A stretch of 64,000 nucleotides of DNA, from assembly GCA_028869255.1 (NCBI GenBank), contig CP110972.1, positions 5,246,001 through 5,310,000 of the forward strand, written 5' to 3'. Numbering within the stretch: position 1 is the first letter of the stretch; the number at the start of each line of letters is the position of its first letter. The position numbers and the translations under genes were made by a program. A model generated the notes under the pieces. The model saw nothing but the letters and a program-made list of their open reading frames with translations. It did not search any database and was not told the origin of the DNA. Shown here one piece after another: positions 63,813-64,000 of the stretch. The DNA is from Pseudomonas poae. GTDB taxonomy: Bacteria; Pseudomonadota; Gammaproteobacteria; Pseudomonadales; Pseudomonadaceae.

Positions 63813-64000
63813 TCAGCTTAAACCCAGTTCATTCCAGATTCGCATCACCTGCCGCCGTTCGTCGGCGAACTGATCCCCGGCTACCGTCCCGGCCTCGTTT
63901 TGCAGGGCCTGGCGGTGCGCGGCGGAACGGTAGGCCTTGTACACCTCGCGCAGCAGATGGGCATCGGCGGCGGGCATCAACCCCACCTGCTCCAGCCCCT
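63813..64000 (-). CDS. glnE: glutamine synthetase adenylyltransferase, C-terminal fragment
   Basis: The visible C-terminal 61 codons end in RRQVMRIWNELGLS, preceded by AYRSAAHRQALQNEAG and VAGDQFADE. This matches the end of GlnE, which adenylylates glutamine synthetase. The gene runs off the right edge. Its position next to waaF is the order I recall for P. putida, whereas P. aeruginosa has ilvE between. Confidence 0.85.
   Translation of the reverse strand, partial: GLEQVGLMPAADAHLLREVYKAYRSAAHRQALQNEAGTVAGDQFADERRQVMRIWNELGLS

Overview
This window looks like a chromosomal segment of a Pseudomonas, most likely the P. fluorescens group. The GC content is high, the gene order follows Pseudomonas (amiB-tsaE-nnrD/queG/orn/rsgA/motAB; parE-parC; glnE-waaF-waaC-waaG-waaP), the rhodanese carries the Azotobacter/Pseudomonas RhdA loop CQTHHR, and three families of REP doublets fill many gaps. 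No rRNA, tRNA, CRISPR array or prophage was seen. The only complete insertion sequence is one IS481-family element.

Region 1 (1-13.9 kb) is housekeeping. It holds the amiB 5' end, tsaE, nnrD, queG, a TRIC-family membrane protein, orn, rsgA, motAB, an HDOD protein, rhdA, psd, serB and the divergent ytjB/ahpA gene. motB is split by an apparent single-base loss in an A/T homopolymer.

Region 2 (13.9-25.5 kb) is the topoisomerase IV neighbourhood. parE, a phytase-like esterase, a retropepsin-like protease and parC are tightly packed. They are followed and preceded by a PqiC-like lipoprotein, yqiA, cpdA, yqiB, nudF, an RsiV-type lipoprotein and cytX.

Region 3 (25.6-35.2 kb) has thiC under a TPP riboswitch, tolC, waaA (Kdo transferase), a LysR regulator divergent from an SMR pump, and a three-gene run (FAD oxidoreductase, aldo/keto reductase, a Nudix-like protein).

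Region 4 (35.2-63.8 kb) is the LPS core locus, almost all on the minus strand. From high to low coordinates it runs waaF, waaC, waaG, four LPS-kinase-type genes, then an interruption (large palindromic repeat with an IS481 inside it, a PqqU/YncD-like TonB receptor and a small lipoprotein). It continues with a carbamoyltransferase, wapH, a Mig-14 protein, the PIG-L deacetylase dnpA, three more glycosyltransferases, a kinase-like gene (plus strand), waaL and msbA. An APS kinase/sulfotransferase pair, hldE and a GalE-like epimerase end the locus. The gene set covers heptose precursor synthesis, heptosyl and glycosyl transfer, core phosphorylation and carbamoylation, lipid A-core export (MsbA) and O-antigen ligation (WaaL). 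The sulfotransferase plus PAPS-forming kinase suggests sulfation of a surface glycan (inference). glnE begins at the right edge.

The least explained features are two copies of an ~820-bp gene-free palindromic element (35238-36057; 54577-56666 minus the IS). Each fills a convergent intergenic gap almost stop codon to stop codon. The gene ends on both sides show a mirrored strand-composition skew (G/T-rich coding strands) that weakens with distance. I consider these two linked observations, together with the sulfation pair, the best candidates for something undescribed.
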